The notes beneath the pieces were generated by a model. The model made no database searches, was not told the DNA's origin, and worked only from the letters and a program-made list of their open reading frames with translations. DNA of 64,000 bases, taken from NCBI GenBank assembly GCA_015680905.1, contig CM027377.1, forward strand, positions 5,418,501 through 5,482,500, read 5' to 3'. The DNA is from Coptis chinensis (taxonomy: Eukaryota > Streptophyta > Magnoliopsida > Ranunculales > Ranunculaceae). How positions within the stretch are numbered: the stretch's first letter is position 1; the number at the start of each line of letters is the position of its first letter. The position numbers were made by a program, and so were the translations under genes. Shown piece after piece: positions 48,501-60,553 of the stretch.

Positions 48501-48716
48501 CAACATCTGATCATGTTGCTAAACATTGTGTTTATAATTTGATATTTTGATACATTTCAGGGAAGCAACTGATGCTACAGGTTGCAGAATTACTGCCCAG
48601 GCACGCTGGGAGGACCAAGAAACAGGAGCCTGCAACAACTTCAACTGCTGGGACCCTCCAAGTCTGGAGGAGGGGCTTCCAAAGCAGGAGGGAAAGGTGG
48701 GAAAAAGAAGAAATAA
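45535..48716 (+). CDS. SRP19: Signal recognition particle 19 kDa protein (SRP19), C-terminus frameshifted
   Basis: Coding exons 45535-45708, 45804-45903 and from 48561 join in frame. SRP19 binds helices 6 and 8 of the SRP RNA and helps load SRP54, so secretory proteins can be targeted to the ER. MDEVVDIKKWIVFYPIYI, NSKKTIAQGRRISASKA, DKAYPRDFMERGRVRVLL and KKEDGTLYNPAVAT are the conserved core, followed by KQLMLQVAELLPRHAGRTKK. The expected Gly/Lys-rich tail ending KKKK and TAA at 48714-48716 is out of frame by one base because of an apparent extra G in GGGACCC (48650-48656). As given, reading continues in another frame to a TGA at 48818-48820. Only the basic tail is affected; the RNA-binding core is whole. 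Sequencing error is possible. Intron 2 (45904-48560) holds a MITE. Confidence 0.9.
45904..47664. other. SRP19 intron 2, 5' part
   Basis: Long AT-rich intron. Bases 46020-46260 contain a repeat-like stretch (GCCTCAGAGGCATAAGGC) that is slightly similar to 3395-3435 in the first gene's intron. No gene seen. Confidence 0.5.
47665..48057. mobile_element. PIF/Harbinger-type MITE in SRP19 intron 2
   Basis: Ends GGGCATCTCCAATGGGGGGT and ACCCTCCATTGGAGATGTCC form inverted repeats flanked by TTA (47662-47664 and 48058-48060). 393 bp, no coding sequence. Distinct in sequence from the MITE at 44327. Confidence 0.85.
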
Positions 48717-49112
48717 CCATTCACTCCTTAAAGGGGCGTAGGAAGAGTCTTCTTCTTTCCAACATATATTGCATCTGTTTTTTTACTTTTGAGGTGGGAA
48801 AAAGAAGAATTGACCACTAACTTATTAAAGGTGGCAAAGGAGCTTCCTTCTTCTTTCCAACACATAATTCCTGTGGCTTTTACCCTTCCTTTTGAATGGG
48901 GTTTCAAACATCAGTCTTTACATTTTTATAAATGAAGGGGTCAATTCAGAATGTTTTCCTTCTATGAAAAACTTACGTTGTATCCTTCTATGTTAAACTC
49001 CAAACATTAAGGTCTTCAAAATTGAATCCAACGGTAATAGACTACTACTAAACTACTAATTACCGCAAACGCGCCCATGGTATCTGGTGCTGGGAACAGT
49101 TGATAACATAGG

Positions 49113-49190
49113 CGCATTGAATAGAAAAGTTCATCCAAGTATCCAATGTGCTGTACCAGGATATTTTGATGAACTTTTCTATTCAATGCG
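49113..49190. repeat. Perfect 23-bp inverted repeat with 32-base loop
   Basis: Arms 49113-49135 (CGCATTGAATAGAAAAGTTC...) and 49168-49190 are exact complements. The hairpin lies about 400 bases downstream of SRP19. No target duplication was seen. Confidence 0.85.
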
Positions 49191-49411
49191 ACTCAATTTC
49201 CTTTTTAAACTCTTTCCTCTTTTCACTTTCTTAATTCCTTCACCGGAATCGAGTTGAACAAAAATTCAGCTAGTTTGATAATTTTAAATATTGGCAAAAA
49301 AATGATTGCTAAAACCTGACATTTCTAAGTCAGTTATATTGGTAGATTAACATGTAATAGCATTCAGTTACAATGGAATGAATAATGCTGAGTCCAATAC
49401 CCCGCATCCTC

Positions 49412-49509
49412 CTAAAAGTAGAGTGGGAAGCGGTGGAAATTACCCCTCATCTGAATTTTACTAAAAGTAGAGTGGGAAGCGGTGGAAATTACCCCTCATC
49501 TCAATTTTA
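49412..49509. repeat. Two tandem 49-bp units
   Basis: Two nearly identical units starting CTAAAAGTAGAGTGGGAAG. Confidence 0.85.
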
Positions 49510-49984
49510 CTCTATATAGAGAGTGTGTGTTTGAGGAATGCGTAGTGCATTCTATGCCGGTTGAAGTGGCGCAGAAAAGAAAAAAAACGTCTCATTTGGT
49601 GCCATTCATAAAATGATTTTTATTATTATTATTTTTTTGTTGTTGAAAAAAAAAGTGGGTTTCAAACAGGTAATCTCTTTCAGACGATTGGATCCAAAAC
49701 CCACTCTCTATTTTTATATCAATGCCTTTTTGAAAGAATAGGGATAAGAAGTTGATAACTGTTGGAGAGAAAACATATATAACATATCCACATTGGAAGG
49801 ATTAATTACATAAATATGCAACGTACTTAGGTCCTCTGAACACTTGTATCAGTATATAATTTTTTTTAACAAATATATCAATCTATTATGGCCAATTTCA
49901 CAAAAATAGCAATCTGTTAGCACCCCTCAGTTAAGTGATGATGTGTTGCTTTGTCAAAAAAATCCGCGCGGATTATAATTTTAT

Positions 49985-51400
49985 GTTTGTGTGATTTTCT
50001 TGCTTTGTCACGGTGATTTCTCTTTCAAAATATTTTCATCTAGAGTTTCCAACTGATTCAATAAAAATATTAGATAAGGTTATTAACATTTACATTTTCA
50101 CAAGTTGTATATGTTTTATTTTTGAAAAACATTTCTTCGTTTTATTTTTATTGTTGTTTTCTTGTAAGACTTTTCCCTGGGGTTTACCTGTTTCTTTCGT
50201 TTTCTTAGTGCTTGATTTGTTTTTCTTTTCTTGATTGTCCTTTTTATGCGAAATTCGAACCTCTGTCCCCTGGGAGGCTAGCCCAGACAGGTAAGGTTGC
50301 AGTCTTTGACGCGACATTCTTGCTAGCATAAGCAAATCTAAAGAAAACGCAACCTGTTTGGTTGGGAAGGGGTAGGTAGGGTGGTAAGGTCCGATTCAGG
50401 AACTATGCTTGGTATAAATCCTTCAAGGACGGGAGCAACTGTTTGGATATGCCAGCGCCAACAATAGCTTGGTGGTGGATCATGTATGGATGACAATTGT
50501 TGCTTTACATATTATTTAAGTTAGAAATATTTGATATTATTTATGCTGGAAAAACCTCGTTGCTATCCAGTTGTTTGCTAAATGCTAAGGCATAGTTCAA
50601 GATATAGTTCGTTTAACCTGTTTGGAATTCTTGACAGTCACATGATATGTTGGTTACTTTCTGTTGGAATCTCCAAGAGTATTTCAAAATACTTGTGTGT
50701 TGTTTAGTCCCATATTGGTGAACCACCACTAGCAAGTGAGGTATATGAGGAATTCCTCTAGCATAATGGCGTGCCCTTAGGGCCACACACGCGCCCGCCC
50801 GCCCTGCACCGAGTCGCGTCGCGCTTGGGCTTGGGCTTGCTGACTAGTGGGTAGTGGATTACCAATTGCCTACTTTCGGCTGGAGTCTCAGTGCGAGTTG
50901 GACTCTGTCTCATAGCTGTTTTGGGAGACCGACTTTGAGGAGTCATTTGCAAAGTCAGGCTGCTGTTCCTAATCCGCGCCTTGGTTATTACCTGTTATTC
51001 TATCTTTGTCTTCTATTGTTTTCTTTTATCTACTTACAACACTTTCATGGTCACATATGAAACAGTCCAAGAATATAGTTCGTTCAATAATGTTTGGAAT
51101 GCTTGGTTACTTTCATGGTCACTTATGAAACGGGAAAGTTTTTCATTATCGAGTCCTGTATACTATTTAAGACTACAATGCAGACCAACAGGCTGTGATA
51201 ACCAGAAACTTCAAATCTTGTTCCATACCATGTTCTTCATTTTCAACTGTTAAGATGTTAAGACTGTTGTTAGTCCATACCGTGTCGGAGTTATATCAGT
51301 CTGAAATAAATGGAAATTGATGGTACAGTATTAGCACTAGATGATGCATTGGACTTCAAATACACTTATTTATAAGTTTCTTATATGTTATACTTTGATC
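49985..51400. repeat. Partial third copy of the large segment
   Basis: CCTGGGAGGCTAGCCCAGAC and the following bases match 34985 and 41385; ACAGGCTGTGATAACCAGAA near 51190 matches 36160. A solo LTR (50662-51041) interrupts it. Confidence 0.6.
50662..51041 (+). mobile_element. Solo copia LTR
   Basis: Begins TGTTGGAATCTCC and ends TACAACA, like the LTRs at 52746 and 58216 but with internal deletions (380 bp). It is flanked by the 5-bp duplication CTTTC (50657-50661 and 51042-51046), showing that it is a complete insertion reduced to one LTR. Confidence 0.9.
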
Positions 51401-52330
51401 TGTATGACGGTTAATTGTGTCAGGAACTATTATATTTAGGAGTGCAAGAACGTGTACATTTTCTCTTAGAAATGGCAAATCAAGGGAGCAAATCAAGGGA
51501 ATCAGATGAAGAAGCAACAGGAGCATGCGACTTAATGGGAGGTTGAGTGCAAGAACGTGTACCTTTCCTTTTTGCAATGAGCTCATTAACTGAATCAGAT
51601 GAGGAAGCAATATGAACCTTTGACTGAGAAGTAGTTGGTTTCGGAGCATTAGAAATACCTCATCAATATTTGCCGCGTTGGTAAACCTGTAAGGGAGGAG
51701 GATCACTAGGCAATGTTATCGGCATTGGACGAGTAGGTGAAGGCAAGGAATGCTCCCCCGCACGAGATGATATAAGATCCATAGATAAACTTTGACCAGG
51801 TGATGAAAAAAAAGGAGTGGACTCAAAAAAAGTAACGTCAGCACTCACAAAATAACGTTGTGCATCAAGATTGTAACAACGGTACCCTTTATGAGTGCGA
51901 GAGTGCGAGAATAACTTGTCATGACCAAGGTCCAAGATGTGTACAAAGGCAACACAACCAAAAACATGAGGGGTTAGCTGAAAAAGGAGAACTATCAGAA
52001 TATAAAAGAGAAAAAGGAGTTTGATTACACAAGAGTACGTACATATGGAATACAATTAATAAAGGTGACAAGCAGGCCGGGAGGACAGCATCAGCCCAAA
52101 ATATTTGGGTACATGCATATTAAACCTCAAGGTAAGCGCAACATCTAACAAATGGCAAAGCTTTCGTTTTGCAATCACATTTTGTTGCGAGGTATGGAGG
52201 TATGAGCACAACTAGTCTGGTGAATGATACCTCAATCAACACAAAAGGAATCCATAATAGATTAAGTGTATTCCAAGGCATTCTCAGATCGAATAACTTT
52301 AATTCTCTTACCAAATTGAGTAAAAATCTC
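51360..52330 (-). mobile_element. Copia integrase fragment, minus strand
   Basis: On the minus strand the pieces GIIHQTSCAHTS (about 52230), VFGCVAFVHILD, SRTHKGYRCYN and YFVSADVTFFESTPFF match the integrase core and C-terminal region of Ty1/copia polyproteins. Stops and frameshifts break it. No LTRs were found next to it. Confidence 0.8.
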
Positions 52331-52745
52331 GTTATAGTATGCAGAAAAAATGCGAGGCAACTCAGGCCACTAGGATTGAAGAGTGATGTCTCATGGCTAT
52401 AGTTTTATATGTGTTTGTGCATGTGTATGTAAGATTTGTACAAAAATAGTTTTATGGTACAAAATGTCTTTCAACCACTAGGCCCAAATTAGTATTGGAC
52501 ATAAAATGATAGGCTAGATGTTAGATGAGTAAGCTAGTTGTTGCTTTATCATATCCTAAAATCTTAGATGGCTTTCTAAGGCTTAAAAAGGAGAAGAAAA
52601 AACTAAATAAATCTTAAAAACTCGTTTTCAGATAATTTTTATTGATATTTCATGTATTTGAAGCATTTGAAGCGTATCACTCCATACGGAATGTATCGTG
52701 TATCATTTCGTATCGTATGATACGCTCCCTCTATCATGTGATACG

Positions 52746-53599
52746 TGTTGGAATCTCCAAGTGTATTTCAAAACACTTGTGTGTTGTTTAGTCCTACATT
52801 GGTGAACCACCACTAGGAAGTGAGGTATATGAGGTGATCCTCTAGCATAAGGGCGTGCCCTTAGGGTACAAAGGCTTTTGTGTTAGGAGGGAGGACTCAC
52901 CCAAAGCCACACACGCGCGCGCCCGCCCGCCCCGCACCGAACCGCGTCGTGTCGGGTTCGGGCTTGGGCTGATTGTCTAGTGGGTAGTGGATTACCAATT
53001 GCCTAAACTTGGTTTTTGCTTTTGCAGCAAGTTTCGGCTAGCTAGAGTTCTACTTCGAATTGGTTTCGTGAAACCGACTTGGAGAGGTGTCCTTCTCCAT
53101 CTATGATAACCGATCATACTCTATATAAACACTGCGGTTCATAGAGAGATCATCACGCAACGCAGAGAGAGAGACGCAGAGAGAGAACTTCGTGTATCCG
53201 TCGTCGTCTTTGCTGCTTCCTCTATATCGAGAGAGATGAAGTCGTCGTCTTTGCCTCTATAAACCAAATAATCCAATTCAAGAGAAAACCAGACATCGTG
53301 AATACTCTATCAGTCTTCATCCCACTTCTCAGAAAACAGAGATTCACACCTATTCTTCTTCTCTTCTTCCTGTCAACCGCCAGAGAGAGTTATATTGCTG
53401 TTCTAGAGGGTAGTCCGTTCTAGTGCAAAGTCGCCATCAAGTTAACCATTGAATCCTCGTGAGGAAAGACGCCACTGTTGCCTTTCTGCACCATTGGAAG
53501 GGGCGAAATCTTTCCTTAAGGACAGCCTAATCCGCGCCTTGGTTATTACCTTTTATTCTGTCCTTGTCTTCTATTGTTTTCTTTTATCTGCATACAACA
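52746..53599 (+). repeat. Left LTR of the copia element
   Basis: 854 bp with a GC-rich run (CACACGCGCGCGCCCGCCCG) and TATA-like TCTATATAAACAC near 53110. It differs from the right LTR by several small indels and substitutions. Confidence 0.9.
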
Positions 53600-53618
53600 A
53601 TCTTAAGGAAAGAACAAG

Positions 53619-54083
53619 ATGTCTACACCTGTTGACACCACGCCGATCAAAGAAACCAATTCTGGAGTCATGGAAGTTACTTCGTCTATGAAAGATGCTG
53701 CACCTCTACTGAATGCTCACAACTTACCTAATGTGTCAAAGATTGAATCTTTCAACGGTTCACACTTCAAGAGATGGAGAGAAAGGGTGTTCACAGCCCT
53801 AGATGTACTCAACTATGCAAAGTATCTCACTGATACAGCACCCATGGAGGGTTCTAATGATTTCGAAAGAAATCAAGCTGCTTGGCTCAATGGGAATAAG
53901 GTATGTCGTCATGCTATTTTGAGTACCTTGTCCAATGAAATTTTTGATATTTATTGTTCAAATAAGAATGCACATGATATATGGGAGAGTTTGAACAAGA
54001 AATACATAATAGAGGATCTTTGGTACTTTCGAATATGCTATTGGGACTTTTCTAAAGTTCCATATGAGAGGATAGAGATGTAA
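53619..54083 (+). pseudogene. Copia gag, truncated by frameshift
   Basis: ATG at 53619, 20 bases after the LTR. The frame has the copia gag features FNGSHFKRWRERVFTALDVL and DIWESLNKKY (UBN2-type domain). It loses frame near 54015 and stops at 54083; related sequence continues in other frames to about 54500. A zinc-knuckle is not clear. Confidence 0.8.
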
Positions 54084-54569
54084 CGTCTCAAATCCATGAT
54101 TTTCATGTGGCTTTGATTAATGATTTGAAAACCGAGGGTATTAATTTTACCCGAAACCTTTGTTCTTTGGATGTTTGATTGAGAAACTCCCGAAGTCTTG
54201 GAAACACTATAAAAATAGTATGAAGCATAAAGCGTAGCGTGATGACTCTTGAGGATGTGATCATTCACATTCACATAGAGGAAAAGAACAAGACTTCGGG
54301 ATGAGGTGTTGTCTAAGGAATTCCATTCTAAAGCCAATATCGTTGAAGGTAATCCCAAAGAAATCTAACAAAACCTCTAAAAGCGAAGTACAACAAAAAT
54401 AAGAATTTCAAGGTCAAAGACACTTCTTTTAAAAGGAGTGGTAATCGGCAATGGAAATTGTTATGTTTGTATGGTAAACCCGACATAGGGCTTTTCGGTC
54501 TGGAACAAGAAAGAAAAGACAGATGATCCTCCCAATGCTAATCTAGTTGGGGAGATGATATTATTGCTG

Positions 54570-55800
54570 CTTTGGGTGTCACAAGTGTTCATGGCCAATT
54601 GGAAGAAGAACTGGGTACTAGATTCGGTGCCACCATGCCACGTGGTGATGTTGAAACCTTCTCGGACTACATACTAGTGAAAGATGAAAAGGTCTATATG
54701 GGTGACTCTAGGTCTGTTCTGTTGAGGGAACAGGCAAGATTCTTCCGGTTAACTTCGGGAAAAACCCTTTCACTTAGTAATGTTCTTCATGTTATGTTCC
54801 TGAGATTCGTTGAGGAATCTTATTTACGTGGTCCCATCGGGAAAAGCTGGTGTCAAGGTAACTTTTGAGAGTGACAAGTTTGTTCTGACAAAGATGAGGG
54901 TTTTGTTGGTAAAGGTTATTGTAATAACAGTGGTCTTTTCATGTTGAATGTACTTGACAACATTATTATTAATAAGAATGAATGCATACCTTTGCCTTGA
55001 CTCTTTTAATATATGGCATGGTAGACTAGGACATGTGAATGTTCAATATATGAAAAGGATGAAAGCATGTGGTTTATTGTCCGATATTTCTGATTTTTCT
55101 AATGATAAATGTGAGATATGTCTTTGAGACTAAAGCCACGAAGAAACCCCCCGCAGAATCGTGTCTAGAGATAAAACCGGATTACTAACTCTTATTCATA
55201 CGGTTTGGGTGAATTCAAGTACCATGTCTAGAGGGGAAGTTTTATTATATTACATTCATAGATGACTTCTCTAGGTACACCATGGTATATTTACTTAGAC
55301 ACAAGCATGAGGCGGTGAGATGTTTCTCAAGTACAAAGTGAAGTTGAAAACCGACCTTAATCAGTAAGATTAAGAGACTTCGGTCTGATAGGGGTGGAGA
55401 ATATGAGTCTAACCCCTTCCAGGACTTTTGTGACAAGAGTGGCATTATTCATGAGACTACTCCACCATACTCTCCTGAGTCTAATGGAGTAGCCGAACGG
55501 AAAAACAGAACACTAAAAGAGATGATGAATGCTATGCTTGTAAGTTCTGGAGCTTCCCTGAACTTGTGGGGGGAAGCAATCCTATCTGCTTGCCATATAC
55601 AGAATAGGATACCCAACAAGAAAATAGGGAATAAGACACCATATGAGTTATGGAAAGGTCATGTACCTAACCTGACATACTTAAAAATGTGGGGGTGTCT
55701 TGCAAAGGTTCTAGTGAATGAACCTAAAAAGAGAAAATTGGGACCTAGAACTGTTGATTGTATGTTCATTGGTTATGCTCATAATAGTCTTGGCATATAG
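54570..55800 (+). pseudogene. Copia protease/integrase region, broken
   Basis: Contains the pre-integrase part near 55040-55120, then SDRGGEYESNPF, TTPPYSPESNGVAERKNRT and YLKMWGCLAKV from the integrase core. Several stops and frame changes occur, including TAG at 55798-55800. Confidence 0.8.
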
Positions 55801-55881
55801 ATTTTTAGTAGTAAAATCGATAATAACCTTGTCGATGCTAACACTATTATAGAGAGTAAAAATGCTGATTTCTTTGAGAAT

Positions 55882-56715
55882 TTGTTTCCTTTGAAAATTG
55901 GCATTGAGAGGTTGGTTGCTCCTAGTGAACAACAATCAATAGATCCTGAAATTTCTGAACAAGAAATTCGGAAGAGTAAAAGAGACAGAAAATCCACCAA
56001 TTTTGGTGATGACTTTTACACATTTCTTCTTGATGATGATCCTGTGACGTATAATGAGGCAATCGGGCCTCGAGATGCACCTTTCGGAAGGATGCTATAC
56101 ACTCTAGAACTAGATTCAATTATAGCTAATCACACATGGGAGATAGTGGATCTACCTCACCGGCTTAAACCTATACGTTACAAGTGGATCTTCAAAAAGA
56201 AATTGAAACTAGATGGTTCCATTGAGAAATACAAGGCTAGACTTGTAGTCAAGGGATTCTCCCAGAAAAAAGGCATTGACTATTTTGATACTTATGCTCC
56301 TGTAACTATGATTTCTTCTATAAGAGTTCTAATGGCTCTAGCTGCTATTCATAATTTATTTATTCATCAAATGGATGTAAAAACTGCATTTTTGAATGGT
56401 GATCTTGATGAAGAAATATATATGATGCAGCCTGAGGGTACGATAGTACCAGGGAATGAGCATAAGGTATACAAGTTAGTTAAGTCTTTATATGGGTTGA
56501 AACAAGCACCAAAACAATGGCATGAAAAGTTTGACAGTGTCATGATGTCTAATGGATATCATATAAATGATGCTGATAAATGTATTTACTTTAAATCTTT
56601 TGATGTGAATACATGTGTGATTATCTGTCTATATGTGGATGACATGTTAATCATGAGTCCTAGCCTTGATGTTGTGAGAAACACCAAGATGTTTTATCCT
56701 CCCAATTTGAAATGA
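55882..56715 (+). pseudogene. Copia reverse transcriptase region
   Basis: 277-codon open frame with KARLVVKGFSQKKGIDY, QMDVKTAFLNGDLDEEIYM, SLYGLKQAPKQWHEKFD and the catalytic YVDDM. It loses frame shortly after YVDD, near 56690. The polymerase core is intact within this frame, but the polyprotein is not. Confidence 0.9.
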
Positions 56716-56736
56716 AGGATTTGGGGAGAAGCTGAT

Positions 56737-57528
56737 GTGATTCTTGGAATCAAAATCATCAGAAACAGTGATGGCTATATGCTTTCACAAGAGCATTATG
56801 TTGAGAAGTTTTTGAAGAAGTTTAACTTTTATGATAGTAAGCCTGTGTCAACACCTTATGAGGCAAATAGTGTACTTCAGAAAAATGCTCAACATGGTGT
56901 CCTTCAGTCTAGATATGCCCAAATTATTGGTAGTCTCATGTACTTGATGAATTGCACTAGACCTGACATTGCTTATGCAGTTAGTAGGCTAAGCAGATAC
57001 ACTCATTGTCCTAGCCAGGAACATTGGAGTGCCTTAGAGAGACTAGCCAAGTACTTGAGAGGAACAATGAATTACGGCATAAGGTTTAGACAAACTCCAC
57101 CTGTGATAGAGGGTTATTGTGATGCAAACTGGATATCTGATTCTTATGATATCAAGTCCACTAGTGGTTATATTTTCACCCTAGGTGGAGGTGCAGTCGC
57201 TTGAAAATCTTCTAAGCAGACCTTGATAGCTCGTTCAACCATGGAGTCCGAGCTTATTGCTTTAGATAAAGCAAGTGCTGAGGCTGAGTGGCTTAGAAAC
57301 CTCTTGGCAGATCTTCATATTGGTACAAAACCGCCTCCAGCTGTACCTATGCATTGTGACTGTCAGGCCGCAATAGCAAAGGCAAAGAGCAAATTGTATA
57401 ATGGGAAAAGCAGGCATATTCGTCTGAGACTACAGTCTATAAAGCAGCTGCTGGAATCTGGAGCATGTGGCTTTAGATTATGTGAAGTCAGAGTTAAATT
57501 TGGCCGGTCCTCTGACAAAACCACTTAA
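56737..57528 (+). pseudogene. Copia RNase H region
   Basis: Two open frames separated by a TGA at 57202-57204 where the family has Trp (GGGAVA, then KSSKQT). Motifs include [35 protein letters not shown] and HCDCQAAIA. A second frameshift follows near 57420. Confidence 0.85.
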
Positions 57529-58215
57529 CAGGAGACAAGTGGTTGATACGTCGAGGGGGATGTGACTTTTGCCTTAGATAGAGGGCGACACTGACGGCAA
57601 CCCCACCTATGTGATTGGAGATCCCATGAAGTAGGTTCAAAGGGAAAAACAAGTCACCTCGTCGCTCTGGTATGCTATTGTCTTTCTTTGAGGCGTCACC
57701 CTATGACTAGATAGCATTATTGTATACTTTTGTATAACATGAATAGCAATGAGAAAAAGGATGAGTTATTTTACTCTTAATGGAATCCATAGTCCATTAT
57801 TTTTATGAGATAGTGTATTTTAACTGCTATGTACACTTGATGGATATCCACCTACGTGAATGTAGAACTGGGTCGGTTCTTATGAGTATTCAGGGCAAGT
57901 ACTCTAGAGCATTCACATAACACAAAGCGACCTGAGGGCCAAAAAGCCTTACCGCAGCAACGTATATAATGAAGGAGCAATGTGGGTGCATGTCCTCTAT
58001 TTTACTACAAGGGAGTGTTGGTTCAAAGATTTTTTAATCCACCACTTTCACGTATTATAAGACATGTTACCCTATGACTGGTTCAAGCCCGAAAAGCACC
58101 AGTATCTTATGCATTGTTTTTTCGATTCTCTCTGGCATTTTGTTAACCTATTTCTTTTGTAATATCCTATTCCAAAATAGTGGGGGACTATTAGTATTTT
58201 GAAATAGTGGGGGAT
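57529..58215 (+). other. Copia 3' non-coding region
   Basis: Between RNase H and the right LTR there is no gene. The last bases form the purine-rich tract. Confidence 0.6.
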
Positions 58216-59046
58216 TGTTGGAATCTCCAAGTGTATTTCAAAACACTTGTGTGTTGTTTAGTCCCACATTGGTGAACCACCACTAGGAAGTGAGGTATAT
58301 GAGGTGATCCTCTAGCATAAGGGCGTGCCCTTAGGGTACAAAGGCTTTTGTGTTAGGAGGGAGGACTTACCCAAAGCCACACACGCGCGCGCCCGCCCGC
58401 CCCGCACCGAGTCGTGCTTGGGCTTGGGCTTGGGCTTAGGCTTATTGTCTAGTGGGTAGTGGATTACCAATTGCCTAAACTTGGTCAGCAAGTTTCGGCT
58501 AGCTAGAGTTCTACTTCAAATTGGTTTTGTGAAACCGACTTGGAGAGGTGTCCTTCTCCATCTATGATAACCGATCATACTCTATATAAACACTGCTGTG
58601 TTCATAGAGAGAGATCATCACAGAATAGAGAGAGAGAACTCGTGTATACCAGAAGTCGTGCTGCTGCTGCCTCTATATCGAGAGAGACAGAAGTCGTGCT
58701 GCTGCCTCTATACACCAGCGAATCCAATTCAAGAGAAAACCAGACATCGTGAATACTCTATCGGTCTTCATCCCACTTCTCGAAAACAGATTCACACCTA
58801 TTCTTCTTCTCTTCTTCCCCGGCCGCCCGAGAGAGTTATATTCTTTGTTCTAGAGGGTAGTCCGTTTCTAGTGCAAAGTCGGGCTACTTGTTAACCATTG
58901 AATCCTGTGAGGAAGACGCCATTGTTGCCTTTCTGCACCATTGGAAGGGGCGAAATCTTTCCTTAAGGACAGCCTAATCCGCGCCTTGGTTATTACCTTT
59001 TATTCTGTCCTTGTCTTCTATTGTTTTCTTTTATCTGCATACAACA
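58216..59046 (+). repeat. Right LTR of the copia element
   Basis: 831 bp; see the element entry. It lacks a short stretch (about 17 bases near the CTAAACTTGG sequence) that is present in the left LTR. Confidence 0.9.
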
Positions 59047-59235
59047 ATACGTATCGTGTATCATACGATATTGATAACTATGTATATAAGGTTGAAGAGT
59101 TAAAACAGTTCTTGGTGCTTTAAATAGTTTGTCTGTAAATTTTCTACGATGTGAAGAAACATGTATGTGCCTGTGTGTGCATCTTTATATTATCACATGT
59201 AAATTCTACCGTCTTATAAACGTTTGATTCAACAG

Positions 59236-59630
59236 GACAGAGCAGGCGGTTCCAACCACGAAAACCTACAACTAAAGCACAAGCTGCAGTAGCACTGACA
59301 AGCGGTCGGTTGGCTAAAGCGATTAGATGGAACTATCAAGATTAGACACTGAAAATTCATTAATGCTAGCCGAGATGGAAGAGATCAGGTCTGAACTACT
59401 GCTCAGAGGAGACATACAAAGAGTTTGGGATGAAAAGCGAAATGCAGTAAAAGCTTATGGGCAAATGATTGGAACAAGAGAAAACTGTTCGTGATATTAA
59501 CCTCAAAGGAACTCTGAAGGAGAGAGCCGCTGTAGATTGTCAGAGGAAATTACTTGTCGATCTTCAAGGAAGAAGTCGATACTGTGTCAGTGTATACTGG
59601 AACTGAAAAAGAAGCTCTTTGTATGTTAAG
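59236..59630 (+). pseudogene. Exon remnant of an SLH-domain-type plastid protein gene
   Basis: The exon starts after ATTCAACAG and ends before GTAAAC. In three frames it reads RRFQPRKPTTKAQAAVALTS, then ELSRLDTENSLMLAEMEEIR and LLLRGDIQRVWDEKRNAV, then ERAAVDCQRKLLVDL. This resembles, from memory, the region after the SLH domain of plant S-layer-homology proteins. At least two frameshifts make it non-functional here. Its upstream intron is where the copia element has landed, so earlier exons may be far away or lost. Confidence 0.5.
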
Positions 59631-60553
59631 GTAAACCCCTGTGTCAGTGTGTGGTAATAATAAACTCTCTAATGTGTCTGTATGTTATAGAGGCATGATG
59701 GTTGGTGCATATTCAATTTTGCTGACGTTTTTGTAAAAGAGAACAAAAAGAAAAGCATAGCCTAACCATCAGAGAAGTTTATTGAGGTGGACTCTTGTTC
59801 AAACGCATGGTATCAACATAGTTCAAACGCATAAGATGTTACTATGTAGCAATTAAAATAAAAGGAAAAACAAAAGTCTTTGATTTCAAACCCAGGATTT
59901 TAGCCCAGCTTACCAATGCCCTCAGATAAATAATCAGATCACGGCTTCTTAGGTATTCAGGTCCTAAAGTTTGGTTCAAGAGTCACTTTAAAGTTTTAAA
60001 TTAAAATTATAGTGGTGTACAACCTATTTTCATCTTAAAAAGGGGAACCTGAAGGCGCCATCCATTACGTTTCTCAACTAATACATTGAGCCGACTTTGG
60101 CACCGCTCTAGGGACACCATTCACAGTGGCCAGTAACCGACACGCTCAAAACTACATTGATACGGATACGTGTGTCCATACCCGACACGATATGTCTGAC
60201 ACAGCAAAATATAAAAAATTGAGGTATATCACACGGATACTTATTAGACCATGTAAAATAGCTTGTAACTATTTTCACTAAAAAAATGCTGCCTTGGCAC
60301 CTTTGACAACTTAAGCGATAATTGCAAGCATTTAACTCATTTACAACAATTTGGCAAACAAAATAAGTGGATTTAAATCGCATCACGATGGAACATCATT
60401 TTAGTCGACAAAATATCATCTCAGTTTAATTCTACACATAAAGAAATCAGTCATAAGAGTCGTTTATTAATCGATATTAGAAGTAAAGGAAAATACCGCA
60501 AATGTGTCTTGGTGTATAAGAAAGTTAACTAGAGCATTTTCATAAAGGTAACT
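59631..60553. other. No gene seen
   Basis: AT-rich intergenic or intronic sequence between two gene remnants. Short open frames lack recognisable features. Confidence 0.4.

Larger units (their letters stand above)
52746..59046 (+). mobile_element. Full-length, inactive Ty1/copia retrotransposon
   Basis: LTRs at 52746-53599 (854 bp) and 58216-59046 (831 bp) both begin TGTTGGAATC and end ATACAACA. A perfect 5-bp duplication ATACG flanks the element (52741-52745 and 59047-59051). A purine-rich tract (AATAGTGGGGGAT) precedes the right LTR. The order gag, integrase, reverse transcriptase, RNase H is that of Ty1/copia. Stops and frameshifts occur across pol. The usual initiator-Met primer site is not visible after the left LTR. 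Confidence 0.95.
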
